From positions 1 through 38,412 of the forward strand of contig DATGKD010000100.1 in assembly GCA_035294855.1 (NCBI GenBank): 38,412 nucleotides of DNA, given 5' to 3'. Position numbers and translations under genes: made by a program. Numbering within the stretch: the first letter of the stretch is position 1; each line of letters opens with the position of its first letter. The notes under the pieces are model-generated. The model was not told where the DNA came from. It searched no databases and saw only the letters and a list, made by a program, of their open reading frames with translations. Below are positions 1-7,983 of this stretch, piece after piece. This stretch comes from DATGKD01 sp035294855. Its GTDB lineage: Bacteria > Actinomycetota > Acidimicrobiia > Acidimicrobiales > UBA8190.

Positions 1-648
1 CAGACCGCCAGCGACTCGGTCACGATCACGAAGAACGTGATCTCCGAGGGAACCGCTGACGCCAACGCCGGGACGGACTTCCCGATCGGCATCGACACGT
101 TCAAGAACGCGGCGACGACCACCATCACCCACAACACCATCACCGGCACGTTCCAAGGGGCGCTCCTCGAGGACAACGGCACCGCGACCGTGGCGTACAA
201 CAAGGTCAAGAACCTCATCTCGGGCACGGACACCTCGACCTCGCCGGCGACGGTGTACCCGGGCGAGGGCGTGTTCTTCCTGTCCGACCTGGCCGGCTCG
301 ATCACCGGTCAGACGGCGTCCCACAACAACCTGTCGGGGTACGGCGGCTGGGGCATCATCATGGAGGCGGGCTACAACAACGGGAATTGCACGAGCACCC
401 CGTGCAACGGGTCGATCTCCGGGACCGTGTCCAACAACAAATTCGCGTTGATGGGTGCCACCGAGGGCACCAACCCCACCTACGCGATCAGCATGGAGGC
501 CCAGTTCGCCGGGAACATGATCTCGGGGACGGTGTCGAACAACAAGGGCTACGTGACCTCGCCGTCGAAGGACATCAACATCGTGGCGAAGAGTGGGGCG
601 ACCGCATCGGTCTCCTCGACGGGCAACCACATCAGGGTCCATCCCTGA
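1..648 (+). CDS. Right-handed beta-helix repeat protein, C-terminal part
   Basis: The reading frame is open from base 1 and ends at the TGA at 646-648, so only the last 215 or so residues are present. The protein is rich in Asn, Gly, Thr and Ser. It shows recurring short strands with asparagine turns (ITHNTITGTF, VSNNKF, VSNNKG, SHNNLSGYGG) at roughly 20-30 residue spacing, which is typical of parallel beta-helix proteins related to pectate lyases and carbohydrate-binding surface proteins. No catalytic site can be assigned from this fragment. Because the family is usually secreted, an extracellular or cell-wall location is likely, but the signal peptide would lie outside the window. A strong hairpin follows the stop. 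Confidence 0.75.
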   Translation, partial: QTASDSVTITKNVISEGTADANAGTDFPIGIDTFKNAATTTITHNTITGTFQGALLEDNGTATVAYNKVKNLISGTDTSTSPATVYPGEGVFFLSDLAGSITGQTASHNNLSGYGGWGIIMEAGYNNGNCTSTPCNGSISGTVSNNKFALMGATEGTNPTYAISMEAQFAGNMISGTVSNNKGYVTSPSKDINIVAKSGATASVSSTGNHIRVHP

Positions 649-660
649 CATCGGCGCTGA

Positions 661-690
661 CGCGGCCGGCCGGGGAACCGGTCGGCCGCG
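661..690. terminator. GC-rich hairpin between convergent genes
   Basis: Bases 661-673 and 678-690 form a 13-bp stem with one G-T pair and a GGAA loop. The hairpin lies 12 bases after the stop of the beta-helix gene and 22 bases before the end of the opposing gene. There is no U-tract, which is common for actinobacterial terminators. It probably ends transcription from both sides. Confidence 0.55.
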
Positions 691-711
691 AAGCGGCGCC
701 GCGACGGAACG

Positions 712-918
712 TCAGCGTCGCCGGGGCCCGAGCCCGACGGCGCGCACGAACCGGTTGATCTGGCGGTTGCCCGTCCGGTAGATCGTCCTGCGCACCTGAC
801 GCTCGATGGCGCCTTCGGCGCCGCCGGCGAGCCCGCCGCGCCGGTAGCCGTGCTCCACGGCCTCGATGTTCCCGAGGTCGCGAGCGAGCCGGTACAGCTG
901 GGACCTGGTCGTGCTCAC
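712..918 (-). CDS. Small basic hypothetical protein (68 aa)
   Basis: This is a 68-residue, Arg-rich protein with no recognised domain. Its GTG start (918-916) overlaps the TGA stop of the upstream gene in a GTGA overlap, so the two are probably translationally coupled. The N-terminus reads like a short helix (TRSQLYRLARDLGNIEAVEHG), and the C-terminal half is strongly basic (RQVRRTIYRTGNRQINRFVR), which would suit nucleic-acid or membrane-surface binding. I do not know its function. The coupling with a small acidic partner is the best evidence that it is real. Confidence 0.55.
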   Translation of the reverse strand: MSTTRSQLYRLARDLGNIEAVEHGYRRGGLAGGAEGAIERQVRRTIYRTGNRQINRFVRAVGLGPRRR

Positions 919-1181
919 CGGGGGCTTTCCTTGGTGGTGCGGTCGGCCAGGATGACGCGCTCGACGATGGCGCGCAGCTCGGCCGGGTCCTCGGTGCGCT
1001 CGAGGGCCGCCAGCTCTGCGGGGGGGACGGCCGCGCAACCCAGGCCTTCGTCTTCGTGCGTCGCGCGCCACGCTCGCCATGCCTCGCCGTCGGGATCCTC
1101 GCCGGCTTCCTCGACGGCGTTCACCAGCGCCACGAGCTCGATCTCCCCGGCCGCGTTGACGTCGTATTCGATAAAAAGCAT
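915..1181 (-). CDS. Small acidic hypothetical protein (88 aa)
   Basis: This is an 88-residue acidic protein starting MLFIEYDV and rich in Glu, Asp and Ala, with no recognised domain. The ATG at 1181 is chosen because a clear ribosome binding site (GAGGAG) lies about 4 bases upstream; a start four codons earlier lacks one. It overlaps the downstream basic gene by four bases (GTGA). An acidic/basic coupled pair could be a complex, for example toxin-antitoxin-like, but nothing in the sequence proves that. The divergent diguanylate cyclase gene begins about 160 bases away. Confidence 0.6.
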   Translation of the reverse strand: MLFIEYDVNAAGEIELVALVNAVEEAGEDPDGEAWRAWRATHEDEGLGCAAVPPAELAALERTEDPAELRAIVERVILADRTTKESPR

Positions 1182-1343
1182 CTCGCTCCTCACCCATCCT
1201 GCTGGAGTTCAGGTCAAGTTACCCGGGCGGTTCCCAACGGCGCCGTTGGCACGCCGTTGTGCCGACGAAAGAGTCTGTTCAAGCCGGATCGGACGAACGT
1301 CGATGTCTCGCGCGAACTTGTTGGGCGGCCAAGGGAGCACATC

Positions 1344-2834
1344 GTGTCGGCAGCCGTCGGAGCGGCCGAACGGATACGCATACGTCGTTGGGTCGTACGC
1401 GGCGCGTCGTGCGTGGCTTTCCTGGCATTGCTCGGAGGTCTCACCGCCGCCGAGGTTTCGGCGCAGGTCGGAACCCGGGAGGACCTCATCCAACGCTTCG
1501 CGGTGCGCGACACCGCCGGGGCGAGCTTCCTCCAGTCCTACACGTCGTACATCCTGGTCAGGGAGCGGATGCTCGCCGAGCAGGCGCTCGACACTCCAAC
1601 GGTCAGCCAGGCGCAGTTCACTAGCTTCCGGAACGTCTTCGGATTCGGACCGTCGGTTCTGCTCGACGCCGCCGGGGATCTGCTCGACGTAGCTCCCTAC
1701 AAGGCCTCGCTCATCGGCACCCAGCTCGCGCCGTACTACGCCCACCTCTCCAGCGCGGAAGCAGGTATTCCCGCGGTATCCAATGTCGTCGCGTCGGCGG
1801 CGGACCACCTGCCGGTCGTTGCGTTCGCCACCCCTTTCGACACGCCATTCGGTCGTCGGGTCGTGAGTGGCGCGTACGACCTCCAGACGAAACCGATGGG
1901 CATCTACCTGCATCACATGCTGCCGTACCGCGATGGCGCCGCCTACCTCGTCGACGCGCACGGCTGGGTCATCGCGTCCAGCTCGGAACACTCCGCGCCG
2001 CTCGCCGCGCTCGTACCCCCGCTCGCCACGGCCCTCGGCCGGTCGGTGGCGGTCGGTGACTACGTGTCATCGCACGGCGTCACCCGGGCCTACGCGGTCG
2101 TGTCGGTCGCCTCCACCCCTTGGCGCCTCGTCGTGACGGTCCCGCAGACCGAGCTGTACCAGCCGATCAGCTTGCTTTCCACTCTCCTGCCGTGGTTGTT
2201 CCTGGGGGCCTTCGCCTTCGCCGGCGGGGCGGTCTTGCTGCTCCTGGTCCAGGCTCGGGAGGCTCGGGCAACCGCTGACAGAGCCGCTCATACCGACGAG
2301 CTGACGCAGCTTCCCAACCGCAGGGCGACCCAGGAGGCGATCAGGAAGATGCTGGCCGACCACCGTCGATACGGGACCGAGTTGGGACTGCTCATCTTCG
2401 ACGTCGATCGTTTCAAGGAAGTGAACGACGCCTTCGGTCACAGCGGTGGGGACGGCGCCCTCAGGGAGGTCGCGCGTCGAGCGAAAGAAAGCCTCCGGAT
2501 CAACGACCACGTCGGGCGATGGGGGGGCGAGGAGTTCGTGGTGCTCACCCCGCACACCGACCGGTCCGGGCTGATAACAGCCGCCGAACGCGTCCGTGAG
2601 GCGGTCGCCAGGAAGGCCTTCGACATGGGAGACCACGCAACGGTGGTCACAGTCAGCGTCGGCGGTGCGATGGCCACCGCCGAGGACGACCCGGACCGCC
2701 TCGTCGCCCGCGCCGACGCGGCGCTCTACACCGCCAAGGAGACGGGACGTGACCGTTGCATCATCGCCACCCAGCTGACCGCGCCAGCTCCTTCCTCCTT
2801 GCCGGTCGAGCGCGAGTCAATGCCAGCGGGCTGA
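1344..2834 (+). CDS. Membrane-bound diguanylate cyclase (GGDEF)
   Basis: This 496-residue protein should make c-di-GMP from two GTP at the inner face of the membrane. A first membrane segment lies at about 17-38, followed by an extracytoplasmic sensor region at about 40-270 that resembles a CACHE-type domain. A second membrane segment lies at about 272-303, and a GGDEF domain follows (about 316-480). The active-site motif is intact as GGEEF (394-398). The inhibitory product-binding I-site RxxD is present as RIND (385-388), five residues upstream, so feedback control is likely. There is no EAL domain. The GTG at 1344 follows AAGGGAG at 1331-1337; an upstream in-frame extension lacks a ribosome binding site. 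The RsiG homologue at 21664 is a possible c-di-GMP receptor in the same genome. Confidence 0.9.
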   Translation: MSAAVGAAERIRIRRWVVRGASCVAFLALLGGLTAAEVSAQVGTREDLIQRFAVRDTAGASFLQSYTSYILVRERMLAEQALDTPTVSQAQFTSFRNVFGFGPSVLLDAAGDLLDVAPYKASLIGTQLAPYYAHLSSAEAGIPAVSNVVASAADHLPVVAFATPFDTPFGRRVVSGAYDLQTKPMGIYLHHMLPYRDGAAYLVDAHGWVIASSSEHSAPLAALVPPLATALGRSVAVGDYVSSHGVTRAYAVVSVASTPWRLVVTVPQTELYQPISLLSTLLPWLFLGAFAFAGGAVLLLLVQAREARATADRAAHTDELTQLPNRRATQEAIRKMLADHRRYGTELGLLIFDVDRFKEVNDAFGHSGGDGALREVARRAKESLRINDHVGRWGGEEFVVLTPHTDRSGLITAAERVREAVARKAFDMGDHATVVTVSVGGAMATAEDDPDRLVARADAALYTAKETGRDRCIIATQLTAPAPSSLPVERESMPAG

Positions 2835-2846
2835 CGACCCCGCGGC

Positions 2847-3319
2847 TCAGTTCCACTGGCCAGGCTGGTAGTCGCCGGCGGGCTGGCGCACGATGACGTT
2901 CATCCGGTTGTACATGTTGATGAGGCCGATCAGGCACACCAACGCCGTGAGCTGCTCCCGGTCGTCGTGACGGGCGGCTTCGTCCCAGGCATCGTCCGTG
3001 ACGCCCCCGGCCGCGTCGGCGGTCCGGGTGCCCTGCTCGGTGAGCTCGAGCGCGGCGCGCTCGGCCTCGGTGAAGACGGTCGCTTCCCGCCACGCCGCCA
3101 CAAGGTTGAGCCGCAGTTGGCTCTCTCCGGCGTGAGCGGCATCTTTGGTGTGCATGTCGGTACAGAAGCCACAGCCTTGATCTGACTGGCCCGCAGCTTG
3201 ACCAACTCTTGCGTCGCGGCCGGCAGGGGTGAATCGGCGACGACACGACCTGCGGAGTTGACGTACTTCACGAACTTCATCGCAGCTTCGCTCTCGAACA
3301 CGTTGAGACGGGCATCCAT
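2847..3319 (-). pseudogene. AhpD/carboxymuconolactone decarboxylase-like gene with a one-base frameshift
   Basis: The start at 3319 (ATG after GGGAGGAG) begins MDARLNVFESEAAMKF and reads through KLRASQI. The frame is then lost, and the rest of the family sequence continues in another frame, from CGFCTDMHTKDAAHAGES to the stop at 2847. Restoring one base near 3176/3177 (AA to AAN before GGC) would give a continuous protein of about 157 residues. The break falls directly before the redox CxxC motif (CGFC) that is essential in this alkylhydroperoxidase-like family. The gene is therefore either a recent pseudogene or carries a sequencing or assembly error; the otherwise perfect conservation favours a very recent event or an error. 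The expected role is a peroxidase-like or carboxymuconolactone decarboxylase-like protein of about 17 kDa. Confidence 0.8.
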
Positions 3320-3507
3320 GGTTGGGCTCCTCCCTGTGATGTCGTGCGTCTGGGTTCTCACATCGACGACGAACGGCCGGGGCCCGGATCGACAGCCTTC
3401 TCCGGGAACATGACCCGTCCCCCTTCGGCGGCGAGATGCGAACGGATGGGCTACCTTCGTCGCGAAGAGAGCGGACAGACTCTCGCAGCGTGGCGGGACC
3501 GGGGTTG

Positions 3508-4881
3508 ATGGGCAGGAGCTGGCGTCAGTTCGTGGCAAGACCCGTGCCGGGCGCCTGGTCGTCTTCGGTGTACGCGGCGGCAACCGCCGCCTTCGTGATC
3601 ATCCTCCTGGTCAGAGGAGGGCCGAATCCCGCGGAAACCGACGCCCACGCGGTGACCTTTCCGACGACGGCCATCTCCCACGGTGACCTCCGGCTCGCCC
3701 AGCAGCAGACGCTCGTCCCCGACCCTCCGGGCTACCCGCTCCTGACCGCGCCGCTCGTCGTCGCCTTTCGTCCCTGGATCGGCGCACCCCGGTGGTGCGA
3801 CGGCAAAGCGATCCCCGCCGCCCTGCGCGGCACCATGTCCCGGTTCTATTTGCCGATTCTCGACCCGTGCAGCGCGCCTCGTTCGGCGCACCTCACGCCG
3901 CTTCCACCCTGGTACCGGTCGCAGGCCCTGCTGGTGGTCGCCGCGTGGCTCGTGCTCCTGGCTGGTGTCGTCATGCTCGTTCGTGCGATGGGACGAGGAC
4001 GCACCGTCGGCGAGGGCATCCTCGTCGTGGGGCTCGTCGCGCTCCCCGCGACGACCGACGCCATCGCCCAGAGCTTCCACCCCCAGGACCTCATGTGCGT
4101 GGGGTTCGCGTGCTGGGGGATCGCCGAGCTCCGCCGCGGGCGATGGTACGTGGCGGGCGGCCTGCTGGGACTTGCCTTTCTGTGCAAGCAATTCGCGGTG
4201 CTGCCGCTGCTCGCGGTGATCGCCTCGGCCCCGGGATGGCGCAGTCGAGCCCGGATCGTCACCTGTTTCGTCGGCGTGGTGGGGCTCGGCGTGGTCCCCT
4301 TCTTCCTTGCCGACCGGATCGACACGGTCCACGCGCTGAGCGGTATCTATGTGGCGGGGGTGGGCATCATCAAGACCCCGACGGTGCTGGGATTGATGGC
4401 CATCGCCGAACAGACCAAGCTCGAAATGGCGAGAGACCTCCCGGTCGTCCTGGGCGGGGGCTTTGCGCTGTGGGCTTGGTGGCGGGCGCGAGAGCGCCTC
4501 GCCCAACCGGTACCGCTCATCGGCCTGACGCTCGCCTGCCTTTCGGCACGCCTCGTCTTCGAGGTGTCCATGTGGAACTACTACTTCTTGGCGGTGGGCG
4601 TCTTCCTGCTCTTGCTCGACTTCGTACGCGAGAGCCCACCCTGGCGATCCCTTGCCTGGATCGCCGCCGCTCGTTACGGCCTGCCGTGGATCGCTGCGGT
4701 CGCATCGCCCCCGCTCACGGCGGCAGCGTTCCTGATCGCTGCGCTGATCCCCGTGGCCATGGGCCTGGCGGTGGTGGCGCGCGCCCCGCGACCACGGCTC
4801 GTCGAGGGGCGCATTCGTCCCGAGCCCCTGTGGCTGCCGTCAATCCCCCCACCGGTGCTCACCACCTCGGGATCTCCATGA
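3508..4881 (+). CDS. Multi-pass membrane protein, GT-C glycosyltransferase-like
   Basis: This is a very hydrophobic protein of about 457 residues with roughly nine or ten membrane segments. The first begins about 15 residues after the chosen start. An extracytoplasmic loop follows with acidic residues (ETDAH) and a PPGYPLL segment, an arrangement typical of GT-C-fold glycosyltransferases that use polyprenyl-phosphate sugars, such as GT87/GT39 relatives. The C-terminus is cytoplasmic, basic and Pro-rich. An alternative ATG at 3436 would add 24 hydrophilic residues; neither start has a strong ribosome binding site. The substrate cannot be told. It stands alone between a convergent-side gene and the monooxygenase/MarR pair. 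Confidence 0.7.
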   Translation: MGRSWRQFVARPVPGAWSSSVYAAATAAFVIILLVRGGPNPAETDAHAVTFPTTAISHGDLRLAQQQTLVPDPPGYPLLTAPLVVAFRPWIGAPRWCDGKAIPAALRGTMSRFYLPILDPCSAPRSAHLTPLPPWYRSQALLVVAAWLVLLAGVVMLVRAMGRGRTVGEGILVVGLVALPATTDAIAQSFHPQDLMCVGFACWGIAELRRGRWYVAGGLLGLAFLCKQFAVLPLLAVIASAPGWRSRARIVTCFVGVVGLGVVPFFLADRIDTVHALSGIYVAGVGIIKTPTVLGLMAIAEQTKLEMARDLPVVLGGGFALWAWWRARERLAQPVPLIGLTLACLSARLVFEVSMWNYYFLAVGVFLLLLDFVRESPPWRSLAWIAAARYGLPWIAAVASPPLTAAAFLIAALIPVAMGLAVVARAPRPRLVEGRIRPEPLWLPSIPPPVLTTSGSP

Positions 4882-4889
4882 GCGAGGGC

Positions 4890-4918
4890 TTGACAGATTC
4901 CTCGGGGTCATTTAACTT
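4890..4918 (+). promoter_or_regulatory. Sigma70-type promoter of the monooxygenase/MarR genes
   Basis: TTGACA at 4890-4895 is followed after exactly 17 bases by TAACTT at 4913-4918. This is the best housekeeping-type promoter in the window. It drives the gene at 4967, which has its own ribosome binding site (AAGGGGG at 4953-4959). Confidence 0.75.
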
Positions 4919-4946
4919 GATACCAAGAGACATGACTTCAAGTCTC
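4914..4946. promoter_or_regulatory. Probable MarR-type operator
   Basis: Two inverted-repeat elements overlap and follow the -10 box. One is CTTG-N4-CAAG (4916-4927). The other is a 20-bp imperfect palindrome at 4927-4946 with GAGAC/GTCTC ends and a perfect GACTTCAAGTC core (4934-4944). Their size and position suit a MarR dimer blocking RNA polymerase, and a MarR gene lies 370 bases downstream. Autoregulation is inferred. Confidence 0.6.
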
Positions 4947-4966
4947 ATGACCAAGGGGGATATCTC

Positions 4967-5242
4967 ATGGCGACAGTCGCCGTTCGGCATCGGGTGGAGA
5001 ACTACGAGGCATGGCGGACCGCATACGACGAGCACGGCAGCGTCCGCAAGAGCCACGGGTGCACCGGGGACGTGGTGCTGCGGGACGAGGGCGACCCGAA
5101 CGAGGTGATGGTGATCACCCAGTGGCCGTCGCTCGCCAACGCCCACGCGTTCGCGTCCGACCCATCATTGCCGGAGGCGATGCAGAAGGGCGGCGTCGCT
5201 GGTCCGCCTCGCATCGAGTTCTACGAGGAAGCCGCACTCTGA
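4967..5242 (+). CDS. Small dimeric alpha/beta-barrel (antibiotic biosynthesis monooxygenase-like) protein
   Basis: This 91-residue protein is the size of a single ferredoxin-like dimeric alpha/beta-barrel (ABM/cyclase-like) domain. Features that fit are the N-terminal strand ATVAVRHRVENYEAWRTAYDEH, a central strand pair (GDVVLRDEGDPNEVMVITQWPS), a helix with ANAHAFASD, and a final strand ending IEFYEEA. Members of this superfamily include quinol monooxygenases, but many have no known substrate, and no catalytic residue can be pointed to here. The ATG has an AAGGGGG ribosome binding site. It lies upstream of a MarR regulator on the same strand, so it may act in detoxifying the small aromatic ligand that the regulator senses; this is inference. 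Confidence 0.75.
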   Translation: MATVAVRHRVENYEAWRTAYDEHGSVRKSHGCTGDVVLRDEGDPNEVMVITQWPSLANAHAFASDPSLPEAMQKGGVAGPPRIEFYEEAAL

Positions 5243-5273
5243 CACCAGCCGCCCAGTCGCGCGCCGCGCCCTC

Positions 5274-5300
5274 GAGGAGCGACCGGTCCGGTCGCTCCTC
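5274..5300. terminator. Perfect 27-nt palindrome between monooxygenase and MarR genes
   Basis: Bases 5274-5286 and 5288-5300 are perfect 13-nt inverted repeats around one central base. As RNA this makes a very stable GC-rich hairpin, but with no U-tract. It lies between the stop at 5242 and the MarR start at 5320. It could be a terminator or attenuator that lowers MarR expression, or a second operator. Confidence 0.6.
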
Positions 5301-5319
5301 TCGGCGCGTCTCGGATCCC

Positions 5320-5865
5320 ATGATCCAGGTGGATGAGGACTTCGAGAAGGAGTTCCCCGGCGCGAGCGCCACCGCGACCGAGTGCTACGCCAACATCGTC
5401 CGCACGGGCGATCGCCTGATCGGCCTGCACGACCGCCAGGTGTGGGACGACCACCGCATCTCGGCGACGGCGAAGCAGGCGCTTGCGGTGTTGGACGGCG
5501 CCGGTGAGCCGCTCGAACCCAGTGTGATCGCCGAACGGCTGATCATCACGTCGGGCAGCATGACATCGCTCCTCGACACGCTGGAAAAGGCGGGCCTCGT
5601 CCGTCGGAGCCGGCACCCCGATGACCGGCGCAAGCTGCTCATCGACATCACCGAGGCGGGCACGGCCATCGTCGACGCCATCCTCCCCGCCTTCTATGCC
5701 CGCGAACGGGTCATCATCGAAGATGCCCTGACCGCTCGGGAGCAGGAGCAGCTGCTCACCCTCCTGGCAAAGGTGCAGCGGTCAATGGCCGTCCACGCCA
5801 ACGACCCCGTCCAGCGCGATGCCAAACGGCTTCGACCAGCCCGTCTCGGGCGCCCGGCGCCGTAG
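5320..5865 (+). CDS. MarR-family transcriptional regulator
   Basis: This 181-residue protein has the MarR winged-helix core at about 45-140. It shows the recognition-helix region (SGSMTSLLDTLEKAGLV) and the typical wing sequence HPDDRRKLL, followed by helices for dimerisation. The family binds palindromic operators as dimers and releases them on binding phenolic or other small ligands. The ATG at 5320 is chosen because upstream sequence in the same frame runs through the palindrome and has no family features; there is no obvious ribosome binding site. The likely target is the operator at 4914-4946 in front of the monooxygenase-like gene. The C-terminal tail after about residue 150 is Arg- and Pro-rich and not conserved-looking. 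Confidence 0.88.
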   Translation: MIQVDEDFEKEFPGASATATECYANIVRTGDRLIGLHDRQVWDDHRISATAKQALAVLDGAGEPLEPSVIAERLIITSGSMTSLLDTLEKAGLVRRSRHPDDRRKLLIDITEAGTAIVDAILPAFYARERVIIEDALTAREQEQLLTLLAKVQRSMAVHANDPVQRDAKRLRPARLGRPAP

Positions 5866-5882
5866 CGGGCTGCCCGGCCGGC

Positions 5883-6968
5883 TCAGCCAGACATTTCGAT
5901 GTCGCTGTCGGCGGACGTGAGAAACCATCGCGACGGATCGCGCATCATCGTGGTCACCTCGTCCTCGTCGGGGGTGAACACAACGAATCGGAAACCCTGA
6001 TTGCGTCGACGAAGGAAGCCGACCGAGCGCAGCGCGCGGCGGGCCTGAGGGTTCAGCGTGTTGCACAGAAGGGCAACCACGTTCTCGGCGCGTGCCAGGC
6101 GCGCGACTCTCTCCATCGTAGCGGCCAGGTCGCGGGGCGATACGAGATAGTCGACGATCGACAGGGCCGGAGAGTCACGCCAGGTCGTGGGACGGAGCAC
6201 GACGTACCCGGCCAGTTGGTGGTCACGCACGATGTAGAAGCGACGGTAGCTGAGCCGCTTCGGGCTGTCGTCGAACCTCCAGCGCAGCCACGTCGTATCG
6301 CGAACGCTCAGGATCTGATAGGACGGCGCCACTCGGCGCCAGATCTCGTCGACTCGATCGTCGAACTCGTCGACCGCCACGAGCTCGACGTCCCGGCTCC
6401 GCACGGGGCGGACCCGATCGAGCAGCCAGAGCGTGGGGCGGACCAGCGGACTGATCGCCGTGAAGAACCGATGAGGCGCTTCTGGCGCCTTCCGGTAGCC
6501 CCGGGGGTCGATCAGCCGGAGGTACATGGCCATGATGCCCATGTCACTCGAGCCCGTTCGCACCAGCAGTCGGCGGGCACCGCCGGAGAGGCTCAGGCCG
6601 CACGCGGCCTTGCTCGCGCTCCGGAGCGCCTTCGAAACGGCCGGCCCAACCCCTTGCCCACGCCACTCTGGGGCCACCATGAGCTCGATCCCCCAGAGGG
6701 CTTCGTACTGTTCACTGCCCACCTGCATGGCGAAGGGGATTCCCGCTTCGGTGCCCACGATCCTGCCGTGGCGGCGACAGATCCAGATAGCTGGGCCCCG
6801 TCCTGATCGATAGGGGTGACGGACAAAGAGCCAGTCGAACTGGGCTTGGTCCAGCAGCCAATGCTGGTGCCCGTACATCTGGGACTGGAATTCTCTGAGT
6901 TCCGAGAAGTCCCCGGCGCCACAGCGTGAGACGCCGTTCTCCGTTGCACCATTGGTTGTCGCCGCCAT
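5883..6968 (-). CDS. GNAT-family N-acetyltransferase (361 aa)
   Basis: The N-terminal half contains a GNAT acetyl-CoA-binding pattern: strand GIELMVAPEWRGQGVGPAVSKAL, with the R-G-Q-G-V-G pyrophosphate loop at about 105-110. A second half with a WLRWRFDDSPK segment and another alpha/beta region follows. The length is about twice that of a simple GNAT, as in double-GNAT or FemAB-like proteins found near polysaccharide or cell-envelope genes. The substrate is unknown. The gene converges on the MarR gene with only 17 bases between stops. The start MAATTNG is a common Ala/Thr-rich leader, and no better internal start is evident. Confidence 0.75.
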   Translation of the reverse strand: MAATTNGATENGVSRCGAGDFSELREFQSQMYGHQHWLLDQAQFDWLFVRHPYRSGRGPAIWICRRHGRIVGTEAGIPFAMQVGSEQYEALWGIELMVAPEWRGQGVGPAVSKALRSASKAACGLSLSGGARRLLVRTGSSDMGIMAMYLRLIDPRGYRKAPEAPHRFFTAISPLVRPTLWLLDRVRPVRSRDVELVAVDEFDDRVDEIWRRVAPSYQILSVRDTTWLRWRFDDSPKRLSYRRFYIVRDHQLAGYVVLRPTTWRDSPALSIVDYLVSPRDLAATMERVARLARAENVVALLCNTLNPQARRALRSVGFLRRRNQGFRFVVFTPDEDEVTTMMRDPSRWFLTSADSDIEMSG

Positions 6969-7070
6969 GATGACCCTCGACCATCCAAGCAGCCCGTCAA
7001 CCCGCAGACGAGGACCAAGTCCCGAGCGACCGCACGGTGACGGGCATCGCGGCCTTTGTCCCGGTCCGCG

Positions 7071-7436
7071 CTAGACGTCGGCTCGGCGTCTCAGGACGCA
7101 GAACTCGTTGCCTTCGGGATCAGCCAGCACCACCCATGGCGAGTCACCCTGGCCGACGTCGACCCGAGTCGCACCCAGGTCCAGGATGCGCGCCACCTCC
7201 TCGGCTTGATCGCAGCCAACGGGGCTCACGTCCAGATGGATGCGGTCTTTCACCGTCTTCTCCTCGGGCACCGGCGCGAAGACCAGCGTCATATCGGGGA
7301 AGGGCTGACCGGAGGCGGACATCCAGAAGTAGTCGTCCTGTTCCTGCACGTCCCAGCCGAGGACCTGGCCCCAGAACCGGGCCACCCGACTGGGTTCCAG
7401 GCAATCGATCACGATCTCACGCAGCACCGCACCCAT
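7071..7436 (-). CDS. VOC (glyoxalase-like) domain protein
   Basis: This 121-residue protein has the paired beta-alpha-beta-beta-beta layout of vicinal oxygen chelate proteins. The N-terminal part is EIVIDCLEPSRVARFWGQVLGWDV; the metal-side strand RIHLDVSP carries a His; the C-terminal part (VVLADPEGNEFCVLRR) carries the usual Glu. Actinobacterial members are mostly of unknown substrate (glyoxalase/bleomycin-resistance-like). The start ATG at 7436 gives the family's normal length; in-frame upstream sequence belongs to the divergent intergenic space. It is transcribed away from the YciI-like gene. Confidence 0.85.
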   Translation of the reverse strand: MGAVLREIVIDCLEPSRVARFWGQVLGWDVQEQDDYFWMSASGQPFPDMTLVFAPVPEEKTVKDRIHLDVSPVGCDQAEEVARILDLGATRVDVGQGDSPWVVLADPEGNEFCVLRRRADV

Positions 7437-7559
7437 GGTCCGGAGCGTAGGGCGGCGCCGGTCCGGGAGGGATCGAGCGGTCGTTGCGCCGGGACCCATC
7501 GTTGGTGCCGCAACCGCAGGACCTGCGATGGGGGGCACTGGCAATGGCAAGCTGATGGC

Positions 7560-7838
7560 GTGTACTTCATGCTCCTCTACGACCTGGTCGACGACTACAT
7601 GGAGCGCCGGCCGCAGTTTCGTGAAGAACACCTCAAGCTCGCGCGCGAAGCGAAGGAGCGAGGCGAGCTCCTTTTGGCGGGTGCCTACGCCGACCCACCC
7701 GATGGGGCAGCGCTCGTCTTCGATGCCGACGACGATTCGGTGGTGAAGGAGTTCGTGCAGCGAGACCCCTATGTTCGCGAAGGCCTCGTCAAGAGTTGGG
7801 CGATCCGGCAATGGACGGTCGTGATCGGCGATCGGTAG
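7560..7838 (+). CDS. YciI-like protein
   Basis: This 92-residue protein starts VYFMLLYDLVDDYMERRPQF and carries the YciI pattern: REEHLKLAREAKERGELLLAGAY, then DGAALVF, then DPYVREGLVKSWAIRQW. YciI proteins are small ferredoxin-like dimers with a conserved His (here in EEHL) and Asp (here in RDPY) that form a putative active site; their reaction is not settled. The GTG at 7560 matches the usual family beginning better than the ATG three codons later. It is divergent from the VOC gene, and the two may share control sequences in the 123-base gap. Confidence 0.85.
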   Translation: MYFMLLYDLVDDYMERRPQFREEHLKLAREAKERGELLLAGAYADPPDGAALVFDADDDSVVKEFVQRDPYVREGLVKSWAIRQWTVVIGDR

Positions 7839-7983
7839 CAACACCGCGCCATTCGACGCCGGTCGAGACCTCCCGTTCGGTGAACTCGCCGCTGGTCGCC
7901 TCTTCATCGAATCCGGCGATGCCGACGGCGCCAGGACCGGCCGCCGGCATCAGCACCACGTGATCCACGTGCGTCGGAACTGA

